Positions 17,639-27,297 of a stretch of DNA of 64,000 nucleotides are shown piece after piece (positions within the stretch are counted from its first letter, which is position 1; every line of letters starts with the position of its first letter). The DNA comes from an uncultured bacterium (GTDB taxonomy: Bacteria; Muiribacteriota; Ozemobacteria; Ozemobacterales; Ozemobacteraceae): assembly GCA_937949615.1 (NCBI GenBank), contig CALEDQ010000027.1, positions 199,886 to 263,885 on the forward strand. Reading direction: 5' to 3'. The notes under the pieces were generated by a model that did no database searches, was not told the DNA's origin, and saw only the letters and a program-made list of their open reading frames with translations. A program made the translations under genes and the position numbers.

Positions 17639-19428
17639 TGCGGCAGCGAAGAATTCTGGTGCCTGTTTTTTGTCTGCTGGCGATTCTTCTGCTGGCAGCG
17701 CCATCGACGATCATGGCAGCTCAGAAAGTTGATTACGACGGCCTTAGATTCACCATGCTGCCTGATTTTGACGTGCGCAGTTTTTTTGGTTACAAATTTG
17801 TCAGGGTTATGATCAGCAATCGCTCTGGCCGAGAGCGCCGGATCAGGCTGTCTTTGAACGCAGACTATTCGCGTGATATCGAGCAGATTTCCAAAACGCT
17901 GGTAGTTCAGCCTTCTGAAAGCCGCGAAGAGGCTTTGCTGTTTCCGCTTGGTGATTTTTCATGTGTCGGGCTGGTGATAGAGGTCGATGGGCGCGAACTC
18001 GAAGAAAAAATGCTGCAGTATCTGCGCAGTTATAAAAATTATTATGCGAAAAAGCAGGCGCTGGTAGACGCTAAGATTCCCCGCAACGATTTCGAAACCG
18101 TTTTCGGGTCTTCCGGGGTGGCGGCCGCTCTCAATCTTGAGTTGAGTCAGTTTGACGGCAGCCTGGCGCAGCTTTACAGCAACTGGCTGGCTTATACCCA
18201 GTTCAACCTGATCATTTATTTTGCCGAAAGTCTGAGAGAAATGCCCGAAGCGGTCAGGGCAGCCATTTTCGATTATGTGAGGGCCGGCGGGGCGCTCATG
18301 GTTCTCGGTGAACCCACTTTGCCGTCAGACTTTGTCAGAATCGACAACGCTGAAGCCACGCTTTTTACAACCTATGATGCCGGTTTTGGCCGGGTGATGG
18401 TTTTTTCTGAAAAATTCATGCAGTTTGCAGTCTCTGCGTCTTCTTCTGAAATTACCCTGCCCGATGGGCAGAAGATTCCAAAACCGGTCAGCGTTAAACC
18501 GGTCAGTCTGAATGGGCTCGAAGTTTCTGATATTTTTGCTGACAGGTCTTTTCAGGATGATTCGCCATTGCCATTCGACGAAAAAGAGATCGAAACAGTT
18601 TCGGCCCGCTGGCTGATGCTGATCATCTATCTTTTTGCCTTCCTTATCGGTCCGGTGAACGTGTTTATGCTGCGCCGACTCGGGCGGCGGATTCTTGTTT
18701 TCGTTACCGTTCCGGTCGCTTCGTTTATCTGCTGTGTCTTTATTTATGGCTATTACATTGTTTTTGAGAGCTCAACGCTGCTCGGCAAAAGAAACGCTCT
18801 GATTCTTCTCGACGAACGCGACAATCGGGCCATAACTCTGGCAAATTACTCGATTTATTCAGCCCGCCGCCGGGCAGAAGGCTTTCGTTTCGATATGCAG
18901 ACCGAGGTTTTTCCGGTCAACCGCAATGATTACCGCTCGAACGATTCCGGCAAATACATTGTGCTCGATGAAGACCAGCATCTGAGCGATGGCTGGATCA
19001 AGCCAAAGATACCGAGATATATGCATCTGCGCTCGATTCAGACCCGACGTGAGCGCCTGGCTCTCACAGCCCGTAACGGCGGTCTGGAAATGATGAATGG
19101 TCTGGGTGCCGACATCGAAGAAGTGGTTCTCATGACCAGTGGCGGCCGTGTTTTTCGCAGCACGCAGGTGCGTGCCGGGGCCGCGTCGACCATGGAAGAA
19201 GTCAGAGGCATCACAGCCGGCAGCAGCTCTTTATCTGAGGTGGTAAGGCGTGGCTGGTTCAACGTTATCGATAATATCAATGTCAGCCCCTATTCATATC
19301 TCAAACCGGGGACCTATGTCGCCAGACTTGGTCGCTCGCCATTTCTGCGCCAGTCGATCGATGAAGAGGCCGACATGCAGGAAAGCGCCTGTCTGATCGG
19401 AATTCTCAAGGAGGAGCCGTCATTATGA
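17638..19428 (+). CDS. Exported/membrane protein with GATase-like domain
   Basis: 596 residues. Signal peptide at 1-28 (VPVFCLLAILLLAAPSTIMA). The N-terminal domain is beta-rich (FVRVMISNRSGRERRIRLSL). A GATase1-like segment, LIIYFAESLREMPEAVRAAIFDYVRAGGALMVLGEP (split here as LIIYFAESL and YVRAGGALMVLGEP), lies near 195-225, without an obvious catalytic Cys. Two membrane helices (about 322-375) separate it from a C-terminal soluble region. The architecture matches large uncharacterised partners of MoxR-DUF58 loci. It overlaps moxR by one base and the ABC ATPase by four. Confidence 0.7.
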   Translation: MRQRRILVPVFCLLAILLLAAPSTIMAAQKVDYDGLRFTMLPDFDVRSFFGYKFVRVMISNRSGRERRIRLSLNADYSRDIEQISKTLVVQPSESREEALLFPLGDFSCVGLVIEVDGRELEEKMLQYLRSYKNYYAKKQALVDAKIPRNDFETVFGSSGVAAALNLELSQFDGSLAQLYSNWLAYTQFNLIIYFAESLREMPEAVRAAIFDYVRAGGALMVLGEPTLPSDFVRIDNAEATLFTTYDAGFGRVMVFSEKFMQFAVSASSSEITLPDGQKIPKPVSVKPVSLNGLEVSDIFADRSFQDDSPLPFDEKEIETVSARWLMLIIYLFAFLIGPVNVFMLRRLGRRILVFVTVPVASFICCVFIYGYYIVFESSTLLGKRNALILLDERDNRAITLANYSIYSARRRAEGFRFDMQTEVFPVNRNDYRSNDSGKYIVLDEDQHLSDGWIKPKIPRYMHLRSIQTRRERLALTARNGGLEMMNGLGADIEEVVLMTSGGRVFRSTQVRAGAASTMEEVRGITAGSSSLSEVVRRGWFNVIDNINVSPYSYLKPGTYVARLGRSPFLRQSIDEEADMQESACLIGILKEEPSL

Positions 19429-20354
19429 TCCTTTCTGTTGAGAATCTCTGTAAGAATTTTGGTGACACCCAGGCGGTCAGAGGGCTGAGTTTTAGTCTTG
19501 CAGGCGGTGATATTACCGGGTTTGTCGGCCCGAACGGTGCCGGCAAGACCACGACGATGCGCATTCTGGCAACGATCGAAGATGCTTCTTCCGGCCGCAT
19601 CGAAATCGACGGGCATTCGATCATTACACACCCGGAGCGAGCCCGCGAACTGATCGGCTTTGTTCCAGACTCTCTGCCTCTGCACGCCGATATGAGTGTG
19701 CATGAATACCTCGATTTCTTTGCGCGCGCTTACGGTATCAGAGCTGAAAAGCGCCGGTCTCTCATCGATGATCTTGAAGAATTCACCAATCTGACCGGCA
19801 TCAGAGAAAAGCTGATCGTGGCGCTTTCAAAGGGCATGAAACAACGGGTTTCGATTGCACGGGCACTGATCAATGATCCGAAATTTCTGCTGATGGATGA
19901 GCCGGCTGCCGGCCTCGATCCGCGGGCCCGCATTGAATTGCGCGAGCTTTTGCGCGTATTGTCGCGGCAGGGCAAGGGAATTCTCATCAGTTCACATATT
20001 CTCAGCGAGTTGTCTGAGATCTGCACTTCGACTCTGATTATCGAGCAGGGCCGGATGCTGAAGTTCGGCACTATCGAAGAGGTGACCAATCACGATCAGC
20101 CAACCAGAAAGCTGATTATCAGACCGCTTGCCGACCCGGAAGGCCTGAGCCGATTTCTCGTTCTCGAACCGGGTATCGAAAATCTTGTCGCCAACGGTAA
20201 GGTGTTCGAATGTGACTTTGCCGGCAGTGACGAAGAGGCGGCCGAAATCGTTGCAAGAGTGCTGGCTGCCGGGCACCGGCTTGTCGAGTTCAAGTTTAGG
20301 CAGCAGAATCTTGAATCGGTATTCATGAACATTACCAGGGGTGAAGTGCAATGA
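19425..20354 (+). CDS. ABC transporter ATP-binding protein
   Basis: 309 residues. GPNGAGKT (35-42) is Walker A; LSKGMKQR (about 134-141) is the signature motif; FLLMDEPAAGLDP is Walker B plus D-loop; SSHILSE holds the switch His. It belongs to the CcmA/NatA-like drug and gliding-type ABC family, with a C-terminal extension (VTNHDQPTRKLIIRPLADPEG) usual for that group. It pairs with the permease that overlaps it by four bases. Its presence inside a MoxR operon suggests it exports or extracts a substrate of that system. Confidence 0.95.
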   Translation: MILSVENLCKNFGDTQAVRGLSFSLAGGDITGFVGPNGAGKTTTMRILATIEDASSGRIEIDGHSIITHPERARELIGFVPDSLPLHADMSVHEYLDFFARAYGIRAEKRRSLIDDLEEFTNLTGIREKLIVALSKGMKQRVSIARALINDPKFLLMDEPAAGLDPRARIELRELLRVLSRQGKGILISSHILSELSEICTSTLIIEQGRMLKFGTIEEVTNHDQPTRKLIIRPLADPEGLSRFLVLEPGIENLVANGKVFECDFAGSDEEAAEIVARVLAAGHRLVEFKFRQQNLESVFMNITRGEVQ

Positions 20355-21799
20355 GCAGCCTGCAGAATGTGTTTGACCGTTGCGATAACCTGTTGAACCC
20401 CATAATTGTTAAAGAGCTGCGCCAGGTGGTGCGTGGCCGGTTTTTCTGGGGCGTTCTGATTCTTTTTCTGATTTTTCAGTGTCTGGTATTGAGCTTTTCG
20501 ATTGCTGAAAAGGGTATGACCAGCCGGCATGTTGGTGCCGAAGCCCTCGAATTTCTTTTCGGCATTCTGTTTTTCGCCAGTTATGTGTTGATCCCGGTTT
20601 TTAACGGCATGAAATTCGCGAAGGAGCAGACCGAAGGCTCTGACGAACTGTTGTTTATAACTACTATAACTCCCGAAAAGATCATCATGGGCAAATTCGC
20701 CGCCGGCATGGTGTTTATTCTGCTTATTTACAGCGCTTTTTCACCGTTCATGTTCATGACCTTTTTCTTGAGCGGCGTTGATTTGTCAATGACCCTGGTG
20801 GGGCTTGTGGCCGGCCTTCTCTTTAGTTCTATCGGCGCCATGGTGCAGATCTGTTGTGCCGCTTTGTCGCAGGATGCTCACTCACAGCAGTTTTTCAGGG
20901 GTGCCGGTATTTTTCTTCAGGTAACCACTTATTTCAGTTTGATGGGCATGGGCTCTGAAATTGTGCGCTCTGGCGGTGTGCGTTTTGCCGGTTTCGTTGG
21001 CGGCGCGGGTCTGTATGCAAGTGTTCTGATTCTGTCGCTGTTTCTCATTTATCTGCTTTTCAAGGCAGCAGTTGCGGTAATTCAACCGACCGGCGCTGAC
21101 CGCATGCGCCAGGTGCGTCTTGCTGCGGCCAGCGGCTGGATGCTGACTCTTGTCGTTGCCATTTACTGGGCGTCTGAATTCTCGAGTGCCAGGTTCATAA
21201 TACTCTGGGGCGGTGTAGTATGCGCTGCTCTTGTACTAATGACCATGGTCTCGGTTTCTGAACGCGACTTCATTTCAGAACGGGTGGCCCGCGATCTGCC
21301 TGCGGGTCAGACCGCCCGCCGCCTGTCTTTCATTCTCTCTTCAGGTGCTGCCGGTGGTCTGGCCTGGGTTGCTCTGATGACTGCTTTTACAGCGCTGGCC
21401 GTTAATATCTTTTCAGCTTTGACGCATGTTTCGTATGCCGGCGACCTCAATGAGGCTTCAATAGCAATGCTGACCTTCATGAGCTTCACTATGGGCTACG
21501 GCCTTTTTGCCGTTTTTATCAGACGCACCCTGTTCAGCAGCCTGGTAGATACGCGAAATAACTGGGTCGTCATGCTGCTTGTATTTGTCGGCTTTTCAGT
21601 GCTGCCGATGTTTCTTGGAGTCTTCGTCGGCAGCAATTCTGACCTGATAATGATGGGTAACCCTTTTGTGGCTTCTTCAAAACTGGCCGAAGGCGTGCTG
21701 GTTGGCATTGGTGTTCTGTTTACAGGCCTGATGGCTAATTTTCTGTGGTTGAGAAGGCAGTTCAGAGAGTTTCTGACCGCCGGGCAGTCTGACCGATGA
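20351..21799 (+). CDS. ABC transporter permease
   Basis: 482 residues, about a dozen hydrophobic segments. It opens with LNPIIVKELRQVVRGRFFWGVLILFLIFQ, the typical start of ABC-2-type permeases, and continues with FFASYVLIPVFNGMKFAKEQTEGSDELL, also characteristic (ExxxG-like motif). It would form the membrane channel for the ATPase encoded immediately upstream. It overlaps both neighbours by four bases. Confidence 0.88.
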   Translation: MSSLQNVFDRCDNLLNPIIVKELRQVVRGRFFWGVLILFLIFQCLVLSFSIAEKGMTSRHVGAEALEFLFGILFFASYVLIPVFNGMKFAKEQTEGSDELLFITTITPEKIIMGKFAAGMVFILLIYSAFSPFMFMTFFLSGVDLSMTLVGLVAGLLFSSIGAMVQICCAALSQDAHSQQFFRGAGIFLQVTTYFSLMGMGSEIVRSGGVRFAGFVGGAGLYASVLILSLFLIYLLFKAAVAVIQPTGADRMRQVRLAAASGWMLTLVVAIYWASEFSSARFIILWGGVVCAALVLMTMVSVSERDFISERVARDLPAGQTARRLSFILSSGAAGGLAWVALMTAFTALAVNIFSALTHVSYAGDLNEASIAMLTFMSFTMGYGLFAVFIRRTLFSSLVDTRNNWVVMLLVFVGFSVLPMFLGVFVGSNSDLIMMGNPFVASSKLAEGVLVGIGVLFTGLMANFLWLRRQFREFLTAGQSDR

Positions 21800-22671
21800 G
21801 CAGTCTGCGGGAAACAGTCAACGCCGCTGAGCTGGCCGGCCAGCGCTTCTACCTCAACGTCTCCTCGCGCTTTTCGGGGCTGCAGGGCGGCGGCCGTTTC
21901 GGCCGCAACACCGGTAATTCGCTTGAGTTCGTCGACCACCGCGAGTATCAGCCCGGCGATGACGTCAGGCACATCGACTGGAACGCCATGGCACGCTCTG
22001 ACCGGCTTAGCGTAAAACTTTTTCGCGAAGAAGTGTCGCCGCATCTCGATCTGCTGATCGATGCCTCGCGGTCGATGCAGCTTGACGATACCCGCAAGCG
22101 CGAAGCTCTCTACGCAATGACGGCCATCCTGCGAACCGCAGCAATTAACGCCGGTTATACCGTATCTTCATGGATCGTTAAAGACCGGTGCCGAAGAGTT
22201 GAACCGGCTTCGCTGCCAATTTACGACTGGCCCGGTAACGACTGCGATTTCAGCGGCAACATCGGGCAGACACTTGTCAGCTTTCCGCCCCTGCTCAGGC
22301 CTGCCGGCGTCAGAGTTTTGATCAGTGACCTTTTCTGGAACGAAGAGCCACAGGCGGTTCTGCGCCAGCTGTCAAATAATGCGGCTCTGCTGGTTATCGT
22401 GCAGCTGCTTGCCGAGCCCGACATTCTGCCGCCGCTGGCCGGCAATGTCAGAATTCTCGATTGCGAAAGCGGTGCGGCGGTCGAAGTGGTTGCCGAAGAA
22501 GGTCTGCTGCGCGAATATCAGGCGAATTTTGCCAGGCACCAGGAATACTGGAAGCGGAGCTGCACCCGAGTCGGTGCTGTCTTTACCCGCTGCGTCGCCG
22601 GCAGTTTTCTGCAGGAAATGGTGCCGGAAGAACTGTTGAAAAACGAAATTCTCATGGCCAGGAGCAGATGA
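21796..22671 (+). CDS. DUF58 protein (vWA-like, MoxR partner)
   Basis: 291 residues. It carries the DUF58 core: EYQPGDDVRHIDWNAMARSDRLSVKLFREE (about 50-80, here quoted as its parts PGDDVRHIDWNAMAR and LSVKLF), followed by LDLLIDASRSM, a MIDAS-like DxSxS motif. DUF58 genes nearly always sit beside moxR and are thought to be clients or partners of the ATPase. No membrane helix is obvious. It overlaps the permease gene by four bases and the BatA-like gene by four. Confidence 0.92.
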   Translation: MSSLRETVNAAELAGQRFYLNVSSRFSGLQGGGRFGRNTGNSLEFVDHREYQPGDDVRHIDWNAMARSDRLSVKLFREEVSPHLDLLIDASRSMQLDDTRKREALYAMTAILRTAAINAGYTVSSWIVKDRCRRVEPASLPIYDWPGNDCDFSGNIGQTLVSFPPLLRPAGVRVLISDLFWNEEPQAVLRQLSNNAALLVIVQLLAEPDILPPLAGNVRILDCESGAAVEVVAEEGLLREYQANFARHQEYWKRSCTRVGAVFTRCVAGSFLQEMVPEELLKNEILMARSR

Positions 22672-24434
22672 TGCCATTTTTCATGAGCCCGGCGGCCCTC
22701 TGGGGTTTGCTTACCATAAGCGTTCTGGCTGCCATTTATCTGTTCAGAAGGCAGGCCAGAGACGTTAAGGTGTCTTCGCTGATGTTTTTCGGGCGTCGGC
22801 AGACACCGGCTGAGGGCGGGCGCAAACTGACCATGCCGCAGACGCCTTTCATTCTGCTGATCGAAATCGCCATTCTGGTGTTGCTGGTTCTTGCGGCTGC
22901 CAATCCACGTGCTATTACCGGAGAAAAGCTGATTCCGGTGATACTGATACTCGATGATTCCCTGTCGATGGGTGTGAATGAGCCAGACAGCCCGAGAACC
23001 GCCGCCCTCAGATATATCGAAAGTGTCGTTCTGGCGGCCCCTTCGACGCGTATCACCATGATCAAGGCCGGAAACCAGCCGGAGGTAATCGGCCGACACG
23101 ACATGATGCCGTCTGAGGCGGCCTCCATGCTTGCCACATGGCGCTGCCATGCGTCTGATGCCGACCTTTTTAAAGCTTTGCGCTATGTTACCGAGAGTTT
23201 TAATGCAGATGTCAGTGTTCTCGTTTTTACTGACCACCAGCCCGAAAAAAGCCCCGAAGGGCGTATGCAATGGCTGTCTTTCGGTAAATCTCTGAGCAAT
23301 GTCGCTATCACCGCCGCCAGCCGTTATGCGCTTGGCGGCGTCGACAGATGTTTTGTCGAATTCACCAGCTTCGCTTCTGATCCGTGCCGTCTCGAGGCCG
23401 AAATTCTACTGTCAGACCAGAACCGGCTGATCGAAACGATCGATACCATGCTTGAACCTGGTGAGACACGCCGTCTCAGATTTGTGGTAAAAGATACCGG
23501 CCTGGCGGTGCAGGCAAGAATAAAGAACGATCCGGTTTCTTTCGATAACATCGCCTGGCTTTTGCCGATCAGGCGTGCGCCGCTCACTGTCGCGGTCGAT
23601 ATCGACTCGAAGCTGCTGCGGCCGGCGATAACCCGGGCAATTGAGGCTTCCGGGCTGGCAAAAGTGACTGGTTCATCTTCACAGCTGCTTTTTACAACCA
23701 GACAGGCTGTGTCTATCGATGACAGCCGCTGGCAATTCATTTTTACGATAGCTTCGCAGCCGGCAGCTTTTTCCGGCACCGTTTCTCTCGACAAGGGACA
23801 CCCTCTGACAGCCGGGCTGCCGCCGGTTCGGGCCGCCTGGGCCGTCGACCCTGCTCTGCGAGCAGAGGGGCAGATTCTCATGTCCGCCGGCAATGTTCCG
23901 CTGCTCGAAGTGCAGGGAAAACCCGAGCAGAATCTGACGGCCATTTTCAACTATACGCCTGAATATTCCGACCTGCACAAGAGTGCTTTGTGGCCGGCTC
24001 TGTTCTATAACCTTCTTGCCTGGCGGCAGCAGTTTTCCCCGGGCCCGGCAGCTTTCAATTTTCGCAGCGGTGCCGAGATTTCGGTGGCTTTGCCGCCAGA
24101 GGTCGAGCGGGTCGAAATGCTTTCTGAAGAAGGCAGGCCGGTGGCTGAGGTTGCCGGCTGGCGGCGTCAGGCCGTATTTTCCAGCCCGCCTCCTGGTCTT
24201 TACGAGATAAGGGCCGGTGCTGCCAGCTGGCAGATTGCGGTGAATCTCTGTTCGGCAAAAGAATCAGACCTGCGGACAGCTGCCACCAACGGGCTGCCGG
24301 AATTGCCACTGCCTGCCGAGACAATGTTGAATTTTGCCGACGTGCGCTGGTGGTTTATCGTGCCGGCTCTGCTGCTGCTGATACTGCATCAGTTTCTGAC
24401 CATGCACAGGAGGCCTGCAGATGCTTCTTTCTGA
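22668..24434 (+). CDS. BatA-type membrane protein with vWA domain
   Basis: 588 residues from ATG 22668. The first 85 residues (FFMSPAALWGLLTISVLAAIYLFRR ... VSSLMFF, then FILLIEIAILVLLVLAAANPRA) match the aerotolerance-regulator N-terminal domain with two membrane helices. A vWA domain follows with ILILDDSLSMG (MIDAS near residue 96). The C-terminus ends with one more membrane helix (WWFIVPALLLLILHQF). The open frame extends 69 codons upstream inside the DUF58 gene, but AGGAG at 22660-22664 places the start at 22668 or 22671 (adjacent ATGs; 22671 has the better spacing). It overlaps the next gene by 14 bases. Confidence 0.88.
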   Translation: MMPFFMSPAALWGLLTISVLAAIYLFRRQARDVKVSSLMFFGRRQTPAEGGRKLTMPQTPFILLIEIAILVLLVLAAANPRAITGEKLIPVILILDDSLSMGVNEPDSPRTAALRYIESVVLAAPSTRITMIKAGNQPEVIGRHDMMPSEAASMLATWRCHASDADLFKALRYVTESFNADVSVLVFTDHQPEKSPEGRMQWLSFGKSLSNVAITAASRYALGGVDRCFVEFTSFASDPCRLEAEILLSDQNRLIETIDTMLEPGETRRLRFVVKDTGLAVQARIKNDPVSFDNIAWLLPIRRAPLTVAVDIDSKLLRPAITRAIEASGLAKVTGSSSQLLFTTRQAVSIDDSRWQFIFTIASQPAAFSGTVSLDKGHPLTAGLPPVRAAWAVDPALRAEGQILMSAGNVPLLEVQGKPEQNLTAIFNYTPEYSDLHKSALWPALFYNLLAWRQQFSPGPAAFNFRSGAEISVALPPEVERVEMLSEEGRPVAEVAGWRRQAVFSSPPPGLYEIRAGAASWQIAVNLCSAKESDLRTAATNGLPELPLPAETMLNFADVRWWFIVPALLLLILHQFLTMHRRPADASF

Positions 24435-27237
24435 TCCTCACTGGCTGCTGCTGTTCATGCCGCTTCTCTGGATGGTCTGGTATTATCGACCGCTGGGGCG
24501 GCGTCTGTTGATTCTGCGCGTGCTGGTGATAACTCTGGTGGTTTTTGCTCTGGCTGGTCTGCAGCTGCGACTGCCCGGCCGGGCCGGCACTCTGGTGATT
24601 GTCGCAGACCGCAGTCTTTCGCTGCCCGCTAATTCTGATCAGCGCATCTCTGAAACCATGGAAATGCTGAAAAGCAGTATGCCGGCCGGGGCCTCGCTCG
24701 GACTGGTCACCTTTGGCGAAGAGGCGGCGGTCGAAATGGCGCCGGCCAGAAGTGCATTTTCAGGCTTTTCGGCAACTATTGGCCGCGAGGCTTCGCGTCT
24801 AGATGAAGGCATTAAGAGAGCGCTTTCGCTGATTGCCGGCGATCTTACCGGTCGGATTCTGATTATTTCTGACGGCCTCTGGACCGGTAATGACCCGCGC
24901 AATGTCGCCTTTCTGGCGGCCGCCCGCGGTATTCCGCTCGATTTCCGCCTGGCTGGTCGAGATCTGGCAGGTGACGTTGCGATTAACGAATTTCAGGTGC
25001 CGGCGCTTCTGAACCCGGGCGAGGCTTTTATTGCCGGCGCCAGGGTTTTTTCGCCGATCGAACAGGCCGGCCAGATTTCGTTGTTTGCGTCAGAACGACT
25101 GATTGCCAGCTTTTCCCGGCTGCTTCGAGCGGGTGAAAACAGCCTTGCCTTCAGTCTGCAGGCGCCAGAGGCTTCTGTCGTAAGATTTCGCCTGCAGGTC
25201 AACGGGCAGGGTCCTGACCCGATGCCAGAAAACAACAATGCAAAGGCAATCAGCGAGGTTGTGGGGCAGAAACCATTTCTCGTGGTTTCTGACAATGCTG
25301 ATTCGCCGATGTGGCAGTTGCTGCGGCAATCAGGGCTTGCGGCCGATCTGAAAGCTCCGGGGCAGATTTCCTGGAGTCTTGAATTTCTAGCCGGTTATTC
25401 GGCGGTAATTATTGAGAACGTCGCCGCCGATCGGGTTTCCATGCACGGTATGCAGCTGCTGGCCGCCTGGGTTAACCATGTTGGTGGCGGTCTGGTGGTG
25501 ACCGGTGGCAAAAATTCCTACGGCAACGGCGGTTATTATCAATCACCGCTTGAGTCGGTACTGCCGGTTTCGCTCGAACTTCGCAGCCAGCATCGAAAGC
25601 TGGCCCTGGCGTTGATGGTGGTTCTCGACCGCTCTGGCAGCATGGCGGCACCGGCCCGCGGTGACCGCACCAAAATGGACCTCGCGAATATCGCTGCCGC
25701 CAGCTCACTTGACCTGCTTTCGCCTTTTGACGAGTTCGGGCTGCTGGCCGTCGATACCCAGGCACACGAAGTCGTGCCTCTGCAGCGCATGACCGAGAAA
25801 GCAAAATGGCGCGACCGCATTCTGCGGGTTGAATCTTCGGGCGGCGGCATCTATGTGTTTGAAGGCATCAGCAAAGCGGCCGAGATGCTTTTGAATGCTG
25901 AGGCAAAAACCAGGCATATCATACTTTTTGCCGACGCTTCTGATTCAGAGCAGCCTGGCCGCTATTGGGAACTTCTCGATAAGGCTACCAGAGCCGGCCT
26001 GACTTTGAGCGTCATCGGGCTTGGCACAGAGACCGATTCAGATGCCAATCTGCTGCGCAAAATTGCCGAAGCGGGCAAGGGCCGCATATTCTTTACCCGT
26101 GACCCGGAAGAGCTGCCGCGCCTTTTTTCGCAGGATACCTTTGTGGCGGCGCGCAGCACTTTTATCGAAGAGCCGGCCGGGCTAGTTTCTCTGCCCGGTG
26201 TCGCCAGATTTGTCGAGAACCCTGCTCCCATAAGTTCCGAGATTGGGGCCTATAATCTCTGCTATCTGCGCAATGAAGCCTTCGCAGCGCTGCAGACCAC
26301 AGATGAAAACAAGGCACCACTGCTGGCGGCCTGGCAGTCTGGTCTCGGCCGGGTGGTCTGCTATATGGGTGTCACCGGCGGGCCGCATGCCGGCAGGTTT
26401 GCCGGCGATAAACAGGCAGCCGCAGTTCTGCTCGGCGCCAGTCGCTGGGTTGCGCTTGACGACCGCCAGAGTTTTGGCGAAATGGCGGTTACGCAGCAGA
26501 TTGACAATGGCAGCTGGAAGGTTTCTCTCCTTCTCGACCCCGAACGTGAACGCGACAGCCTGCGGGAGACACCTGAAGTGAGGCTGATCAGGCTCGCCGA
26601 AGGGCAGGAACCGGTGCAGGAAACTCTGTCGCTGCACTGGGATTCTGCCGATTCTCTGCAGGCAGAGGCCATGGTGCGCGGCAATGAGGTTATTTCAGGG
26701 CTGATCAGGTCTGGAAAGCAGCAGAAGAGACTGCCGCCGGTCTGTCAACTTTACGGGCCGGAATTCACTCAGGCGCGTTTTCGTGATGGGCTGGCTGAGC
26801 TTAAAGAACTGGCGTCGGTCACCGGTGGCAGAGAAATCATCGATCTTGGGCAGGTCTGGAAATCGCTGCCTGCAAAAATTCAGTTTCGCAATCTGGCTGA
26901 AGAACTGCTGTTTCTGGCTTTGCTGGTTTTTATTATCGAAGTTGCTGAACGCCGCACCGGGTTTTTTGCCATGATTCTTGCCAGGTTAAGATCGGCTGCC
27001 GGTGAACGCAAGAGGCAGAAGGCCGCACCGGCCGTTAAAACATCTGCTGTGCCTGCGACTTCTGTGTCTGGCGATATCATTGAAAAAAATAATATCTCTG
27101 AAAACAGCCTGGAAAAGGCAGATGCCATTGCAGAGCCGCCAGCGGGGGCCGCTGCTCAGACACCAGACAGTCAGCCCGGATTTTCACAGGCTCTGAAAAC
27201 GGCGAGAAAACAGGCTGACAAGCGCACCCGCCACTGA
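24421..27237 (+). CDS. Large membrane protein with vWA and GATase-like domains
   Basis: 938 residues. Two N-terminal membrane helices (about 1-45) are followed by VIVADRSLSL (a first MIDAS-like site, Asp 63), then a beta-sandwich stretch. A GATase1-like segment, AWVNHVGGGLVVTGGKNSYGN (about 345-365), follows, then a full vWA domain with MVVLDRSGSM (about 399-408) and IILFADASDSE. A single helix near 830-850 precedes an Ala/Lys-rich tail. This architecture recurs beside MoxR, DUF58 and BatA genes. Chloride- or metal-binding vWA proteins of this kind are inferred to be remodelled by MoxR. It is the last gene of the operon and is followed by a hairpin. Confidence 0.85.
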   Translation: MLLSDPHWLLLFMPLLWMVWYYRPLGRRLLILRVLVITLVVFALAGLQLRLPGRAGTLVIVADRSLSLPANSDQRISETMEMLKSSMPAGASLGLVTFGEEAAVEMAPARSAFSGFSATIGREASRLDEGIKRALSLIAGDLTGRILIISDGLWTGNDPRNVAFLAAARGIPLDFRLAGRDLAGDVAINEFQVPALLNPGEAFIAGARVFSPIEQAGQISLFASERLIASFSRLLRAGENSLAFSLQAPEASVVRFRLQVNGQGPDPMPENNNAKAISEVVGQKPFLVVSDNADSPMWQLLRQSGLAADLKAPGQISWSLEFLAGYSAVIIENVAADRVSMHGMQLLAAWVNHVGGGLVVTGGKNSYGNGGYYQSPLESVLPVSLELRSQHRKLALALMVVLDRSGSMAAPARGDRTKMDLANIAAASSLDLLSPFDEFGLLAVDTQAHEVVPLQRMTEKAKWRDRILRVESSGGGIYVFEGISKAAEMLLNAEAKTRHIILFADASDSEQPGRYWELLDKATRAGLTLSVIGLGTETDSDANLLRKIAEAGKGRIFFTRDPEELPRLFSQDTFVAARSTFIEEPAGLVSLPGVARFVENPAPISSEIGAYNLCYLRNEAFAALQTTDENKAPLLAAWQSGLGRVVCYMGVTGGPHAGRFAGDKQAAAVLLGASRWVALDDRQSFGEMAVTQQIDNGSWKVSLLLDPERERDSLRETPEVRLIRLAEGQEPVQETLSLHWDSADSLQAEAMVRGNEVISGLIRSGKQQKRLPPVCQLYGPEFTQARFRDGLAELKELASVTGGREIIDLGQVWKSLPAKIQFRNLAEELLFLALLVFIIEVAERRTGFFAMILARLRSAAGERKRQKAAPAVKTSAVPATSVSGDIIEKNNISENSLEKADAIAEPPAGAAAQTPDSQPGFSQALKTARKQADKRTRH

Positions 27238-27252
27238 TCTGACTAAAAGCAG

Positions 27253-27286
27253 CGCCGGCCTTTTCCCTGATGAGAAAAGGCCGGCG
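27253..27286. terminator. Hairpin between convergent genes
   Basis: A perfect 13-base stem (27253-27265 with 27274-27286) and an 8-base loop lie 15 bases after the stop of the MoxR operon and 11 bases before the end of the minus-strand SET gene. T-runs are weak on both sides (TTTTAG on the minus strand), so it is a plausible bidirectional terminator. Confidence 0.7.
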
Positions 27287-27297
27287 TGCTGTGAGGT

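Noticed and set aside
22461..22667. Upstream extension of the BatA-like frame
   Set aside because: It overlaps the DUF58 gene, and AGGAG at 22660-22664 marks the start at 22668 or 22671.
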